Shown: piece after piece, positions 58,946 through 64,000 of the stretch
Position numbering within the stretch: position 1 is the first letter of the stretch
Layout of the letters: each line of letters opens with the position of its first letter
Assembly: GCA_963969395.1 (NCBI GenBank)
Contig: OZ017798.1
Span: 18,902,173-18,966,172, forward strand
Reading direction: 5' to 3'
Origin: Pseudoscleropodium purum
Lineage: Eukaryota > Streptophyta > Bryopsida > Hypnales > Brachytheciaceae
Length of the DNA: 64,000 nt
The notes under the pieces: model-generated
Seen by the model: the letters and a program-made list of their open reading frames with translations, nothing else
Database searches by the model: none
Told to the model about the DNA's origin: nothing
Position numbers and translations under genes: made by a program

Positions 58946-60036
58946 TTATCTTCAAGTCAAGGATAAAATTCCTTCATGTACTAATGATAGGTGTCCAAAG
59001 GATAATAAAATATAATGTGAGAAAAACTGTTAAATATTTACTATATTGACTTTATCTTTGAGTCCAAAATAACTTGTGAGTCTAAGAACACTCAATGTCT
59101 TCAAAGATATGAATATTAATATTTTCAAAATTCCTAACTATGTATATATCTCCGAGTAATAGTATATTTTATTTTAAGCAATACTCCTACATGTTTTGTA
59201 TATCAACTTTATCTTTGAAGCCAAGATAACTACAAAAACTATAAAGACTTATAAACAATAATTTTGCAATAAAATATTTGAATATTTTCATCATTTCTAT
59301 GACATGAGACTCACTAGATTAATAGGAAAATCAAGAAGTCTATATTATGAATCAGAAAAACAAACCACATGAAACATCTTAGATTCTTTTCTAATGATTG
59401 TTTTTTTAAAAGTAAAGTGATTTTATATTTATCTTTGAATCAAAGATAATATGAAGGTTTAGAGTTCCTAAATATTTGAATAATTAGTGTTTACATCTCT
59501 AGTTATATTTTGAGGTTCAATATTTATGTCCTGACTTCAAAATTATCGTCAACTCAAAGATATTATATATATTAGACAAAGAGAGTCCAAAATGACAACT
59601 TATGATAGTATAATATGAATTGAGAGAACAATGTCTCAAAAACTTATTGAAGTAGTTGGTTTTATCTTCAAGTCAAAGATAAGTTTGACTTGTCTAATTA
59701 TTCATCGTCAACATGAAGTCTATTTATTTTAACTATATACTTAATGACTATTGATACCAATCAGAAGTTGTCTCCAATTTCAACAGCATTTTTTGTTGAG
59801 TCGAGGATAAATTTGGAGTCATAATGTCAGTCTTCTTGCTTGGCTTCGATTTCTAATCTTCATGATCATTTTTGTATATAAAACCCTTTTAACTATATTG
59901 TAATGGGTTTTTTTTGTCTTTTATTGTCTTGTAGTTATTTTCCATCCATTGATCTTAGAGTTCTTGTTAGGAGGGTTCAACTAAGGTTCGTGTATTTGAG
60001 ATTTTAATATATATTTATCTTGGAGTCGAGGATAAT
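58946..60036. repeat. Series of eight imperfect palindromes related to TTATCTTTGAGTCAAAGATA
   Basis: Imperfect 18-21-base palindromes start at about 58946, 59052, 59209, 59429, 59543, 59662, 59790 and 60015. Examples are TTATCTTCAAGTCAAAGATA at 59662 and TTATCTTGGAGTCGAGGATA at 60015. Spacings of 106-128 bp, or 157-225 bp, suggest a decayed tandem repeat of about 110-125 bp in which only the palindrome is conserved. The series ends just before the transposon-like coding remnants. Confidence 0.7.
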
Positions 60037-60062
60037 TTATAATTTGAAATAATTTCTGCTTT

Positions 60063-60362
60063 TCTTTTGGCAAAATGGAGAGACGTGTTGTAGACGACTT
60101 TGCAGTTCTAGTGCCAGTTTTACCAACAAGTGTGATAGCTTGCGATGGCATTCTTTGTACTTTTTGGAATATGAAGTGTATAACATTTATAAATGAGGAC
60201 GGAGTAGAGGTAGCAAAAGGGATATGCCATAGTGTTGATGTTGACCTTGTCATTGACATGGACATGATGCTATTGGGTGATGATTGGGTTGCAATTCAAA
60301 TTGCGGAGTCCTTATATGAGGCTAAAGTTCCATCGTCATGGATGTGGTCAATGTGCTCTTGA
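60063..60362 (+). pseudogene. Short coding remnant next to the DUF7869-type gene
   Basis: A frame starting MERRVVDDFAVLV has a middle portion EDGVEVAKGICHSVD that resembles C-terminal segments of plant DNA-transposon proteins. It overlaps the presumed start of the next remnant in another frame. It may be a truncated exon of the same element. Weak assignment. Confidence 0.35.
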
Positions 60363-62929
60363 TACATTTCAAAGATCTATCTTAGCAATGCTAGCTTGTA
60401 TAATCACAATCAAATTTTTATGCACAAAGCGGCTCTCAACACATCTAGGCGACGCATTCGGGCCGAAGTTCGTTGATATGAAACCTCTCAAGAAAGGAAG
60501 GAGATTGACAACCCTCCCAAGCAAAAAGCCCTCCTAACACTCCAAACAATCATAGAAGTATTTGCGATAATTTATTGCCGCTTCAACTGCCTTCAAGCAT
60601 TTTCACACAATGAAATTCAAGCCATTCAGTCCCTAATTCACGTGGATGGTGGAGTATTCTAGTGTAAATCATATCTACTTGACATGCACAAGCAAATTCA
60701 CCGTGATGAATGTGAAAGAGAAATGATCACCTTAGCACATCGTGATATTTGTCCCACTACTTAATGGACTATCCATGGACTTTCAAGAGCTACCTTTTAT
60801 AGATACAAAGAGATGGCAAAAAATGATATGCAACCAGAGGAGTATGGTAGTTTAGGCTTGAAGAAACTACGGACACATGCACTACAGGCAATGGCCATAC
60901 TACGAATGCTATTGGAAAACACTTCCAACAAAATGCCGCACAAGTCAAGGATCCTTCAATCGGGGGAGAAAGTTTCGTCTATAGTCCTACCATCTGCATT
61001 CCGGTGGAGAGACAAGTTGCTTGAGATGAACATTGTGAATTTATCCTTTCAACTACAACATATTTCCGCAAGCAGATTGAATAGGATCCGACGTGATTTT
61101 TTTTGAGAATATATTCCAAAGGCTCATGGAGATAGTTTTGCTTATTGTAGTGCGTGATAAACTCAAGCAACTTAGGAGTGCTTGCACTTGACATTTGAGG
61201 GCACAGTAAGTATGGACTAACAAGTTAAAAGTTCACCTTGAAAGGCACAAAGCACATAAGGAGCTCTACTAATGATGTACCTTCACAAGGTTGTCTTAGA
61301 TGTATCCTCACAAGGTTCTAACCATCATACACGACAAAATGGATCACTCAAAGATAGCTTCTCCACATTTCTCTCACAAAAGCAAGCAAATGATTGTTTC
61401 ATAAAGTTGCCCGTCGCTATGACGGGTATGATTGTTCATGGTCATGAAAACATGCAATATGCACACTATAATTTAGACATGTTTTCAATGGACTCCAAGC
61501 ACACCGTGGGATCCATTGCAAAATTGTTGCGAGATCTTGAGTTTAACTAAAGGTTTTTTCGCGTCAATTATTTGATATGGAGGATATGATTCATCCATTA
61601 TTAAAAGCCATACTAGAAGGCTCAAAACTTTGTGTTGAATTCCTACCGACTCGCCCTGAGGAGGTCGTTGAACCTCAACCTTTCCCTCCAACTTTGACTC
61701 TTCAACTTGATAATGCCTCTGGAGACAACAAAAACCGATGGATTTTTGCAATTTGCTCTCTCCTTGTATATAGAGCCATTTTCTACGAGATATACATCAA
61801 TTTCCTCATTGTCAGATACACTCATAAGGACATTGATGCTCTTTTTGGTCATAGGAGCAGCAAGTTGAAGACAAATGACTACCCCATGCTTCTGAGGTTG
61901 ATGAAGTTCTTCATGGATTGTAAAATACAACTTGTGATCCTTCATTTTATTGAGGAGGTTCCTAACTTCAAGCGATTTGTGAAAGGATACTTGCATATAA
62001 ATGATGATTCTCTGTAGGGCAATTCTCAAGCTCAACAATTCAAGTTTTACAAGGATTCCAATGAGTGGCCCTTGATGCAATATAAATTTCTTTGTACGGA
62101 TGTTGATTAGTTGCCCAAGGAAGGTGGGGGAATTCGCTTGTAGGAGACAATAGATGGGTGCCCTAAAGTACTAAAGGGTACTCCTCAACCTTTGGCTCTG
62201 CACCTTATGCGTTGCTTTGATGAAGTCTATAAGGGCTTGGACAAATACATTGCATTGTAGGGTACAATGGTCAATTAGAACTTATCTAGAGATCTCTAGA
62301 GGAAGAATGAACTAGTGAAGCAATATTGGGAAGGTGTAAGAAGTGCTCTCAATGAACCTCTTATGAGGTGTAAGGCATTGTAGGATGGATTTCGACCTTA
62401 TTCAATAGTCGCCAATGAGGTCAAAGATCAATTCCTTGATGATGGTACAATACGTAAGGAGTTTGTGGAAGATGCATCTTTTGTTGGTTGAAAATGTGAT
62501 CGTCCCGCTCCTTCATTCAATGTTTACTCTGATATATATGCAAATTACTTTCTTGTGGTGCATCTTGTTGATAGTGACCTCCGTCTATTTTGGCTTGCTT
62601 CGGCACTCACAAACCCTAATCCAAATGTAGAGCATGTCAATTCCATTCAGTTGTAGTATTGGACTCCTACATCTTTTCAACACATTGAGGAGGACACTTA
62701 TTCAAGGTGGAACATTAAATAGGAAAATTCATGGTATGAAGACAAGGCTATCTCCCTTAGGTGGATGTATACAGATTGTATCATGATTGCCTAGAAGCCA
62801 CGTGTTAGAGTAAAGACTTTGGATTCGAGAATCAAAATTCTGAAAGCACAAATTGTTATCATCAAGTCATGGGTGGAGTCCTCGGTGTCTGATAAAAGCA
62901 ACAATGCATCTTTGGCGTGAAAATGAATA
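60310..62929 (+). pseudogene. DUF7869-type transposon protein remnant with many TAG stops
   Basis: Coding similarity runs across several frames. From about 60,395 a frame reads SLYNHNQIFMHKAA; 60,760-61,106 includes WTIHGLSRATFYRYK; 61,140-61,390 includes LKQLRSACT, WTNKLKVHLERHKAH and IHDKMDHSKIASPHFSHK after small shifts. From 61577 one frame carries the DUF7869-like core (LTLQLDNASGDNKNRWIFA, YTHKDIDALFGHRSSKLKT) and continues to 62929. That last part has eleven internal stops and no frameshift: TAG at 62015 and nine further TAGs, plus one TGA near 62,489. Many lie where tryptophan fits (for example after GIRL and KYIAL). Earlier stops (60474, 60659, 60762, 61104, 61548) fit CGA, TGG or CAA. 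DUF7869 proteins occur in mobile-element-related genes of plants and oomycetes. Non-functional as read. Confidence 0.65.
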
Positions 62930-62989
62930 TTTTGTAGGCATAGGAAGTTATTAGGGCTTTCCGAAGTTTTACAGTTTCTTTTGGAAATA

Positions 62990-63190
62990 GTATGGAGATA
63001 TGAAAAAAATAGGAAAAAATAGAATTTTTTTTTAAAAAGAAAAAAAAGGAGTTTATGGAGTTTTTGAAGTTGATACTTAGATTAGTTTTATTATAATATG
63101 TTTGAAAAATTGGAAAGGAAAAAAAATTAGAAAAAGAATTGTAAAAGAAAAATGGAAATTAGAAATAGATTTAGTTATCAAATTCTATTA
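62990..63190 (+). repeat. Direct repeat, copy 1
   Basis: A-rich segment with GGAGTTT, GAAGTTGATA, AAATTGGAAAGGAAAAAAA and AAATTAGAAATAGATTTAGT in order, repeated at 63,810-64,000. Confidence 0.75.
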
Positions 63191-63809
63191 TCCATTTTTG
63201 TTTGTTGATCATTTTTTATATTATTTAAAAATTCAATCCTTTTTAAAGTTATTTGGATTGACTACATGTTGGACACTAATGTATTAAATTTGTATTGTTA
63301 TTAAGAATACTATTTTATGTATTTAGCTACTTCTTTATTATATTTTCATGGTTCATGTTTGTTTATTTTCTAAGAATACACAAGTACTAGAGGCACTTAT
63401 GTAGCTAAGAATTTGTAATCCTAAACACATGCCAGATCATGTACTTCAATGTTTTAGTTAATTACTTATTTTGAATGATGGTTCAAGTTTGAATCTCGGG
63501 AGACTCCTTAGAATGTACTATAGTATAGTAGTGCCATACAAATCAACCTAAAGATCAACTAAAAAATTATGTGTACTTTGTAATGAACCCATATAGGAAT
63601 ATGAGACATAGAATGTATAGAATAAAAAGTGAAAAGTGTTGGTGTTGGTTCTTATGCTTAAGAAAAATTTACAATTCTCTTGGCACATGAAAGTTTCAAT
63701 TTATTAAAGTGTTTCAAATTAATCACCTCTTTTCTATACTAAATTTAGGATCATGATTAAAATGAGACTTCAGATTCTCTCATTTTAATGAATATGGGCT
63801 TCCTTAAAA
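63191..63809. other. AT-rich spacer between direct repeats
   Basis: No gene seen. Confidence 0.4.
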
Positions 63810-64000
63810 AGGTAGAAAAAAAACAATATAGGAAAAAGAATAGAAAAAAATAGGAAAAAAAAGAGTGTAAGGAGTTTTAAAAGTTGATAGGTTAGTTTTT
63901 TATAATAGGTCAAAAAAATTGGAAAGGAAAAAAATTTGGAAAAAAAAATTGAAAATTAGAAATAGATTTAGTTAGCAAATTCCTTTATTTTTTTTAATGT
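63810..64000 (+). repeat. Direct repeat, copy 2 (runs off the window)
   Basis: Collinear with 62,990-63,190 at an offset of about 820 bp and truncated by the window edge. Could be a tandem duplication or terminal repeats of an element. Confidence 0.75.

Noticed and set aside
1..64000. tRNA or rRNA genes
   Set aside because: I looked for a B-box (GGTTCGANNCC) and rRNA-like blocks and saw none, but short RNA genes cannot be excluded without a covariance-model search.

Overview
The window looks like nuclear DNA of a land plant with a repeat-rich genome. It is AT-rich and gene-poor, contains plant-type hAT transposase remnants with a BED-like finger and a plant-style dimerisation domain, and holds one NLR immune-receptor gene with canonical GT-AG introns. 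The receptor carries a protein kinase in front of NB-ARC and LRRs. That arrangement is best known from bryophytes, so a moss or other non-seed plant is my best guess, but the lineage cannot be fixed from the sequence alone.

Region 1 (about 0.8-18.4 kb) is the most unusual part. Four gene remnants lie in divergent order: a kinase-like gene (3533 to 1414, minus), a GSY-rich protein gene (6747 to 5492, minus), a coiled-coil/RING-H2 gene (10439 to 13825, plus) and a hAT transposase gene (14590 to 17968, plus). All 3' ends point outward. Beyond the outermost 3' ends lie sequences matching the two different termini of a hAT family (left at 779, right at 18391). Each gene has a GC-rich array of CGTCCG/CGGACG words just upstream of a TATA-like box, about 220-250 bp before its ATG. 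I interpret the block as a decayed, possibly undescribed 17.6-kb multi-gene hAT element. Four small complete non-autonomous relatives (2469-2809, 2840-3108, 4772-5076, 19393-19664) have clear 8-bp target duplications. Two of them sit inside the kinase-like gene, and removing both restores one 498-codon frame. The genes carry in-frame stops but few frameshifts.

Region 2 (21.6-31.5 kb, minus strand) is a kinase - NB-ARC - LRR gene. Three exons join in phase 0 and the last holds about 80 nearly identical 24-residue LRRs, including a tandemly duplicated 792-bp higher-order block. A frameshift ends the array early, and a damaged ZZ-like zinc finger lies downstream.

Region 3 (31.5-58.5 kb) has no gene I can support. 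It holds a family of long foldback repeats (38.1, 39.2 and 45.4 kb, half copy at 18.6 kb), a tandem duplication at 37.6-39.6 kb, a small TIR element at 44.9 kb, degenerate LTR-like promoter repeats and minisatellites.

Region 4 (58.9-64 kb) has a series of eight spaced imperfect palindromes, then a decayed DUF7869-type transposon gene whose later part has ten internal TAG codons and one TGA, mostly where tryptophan is likely. A direct repeat lies at the right edge.
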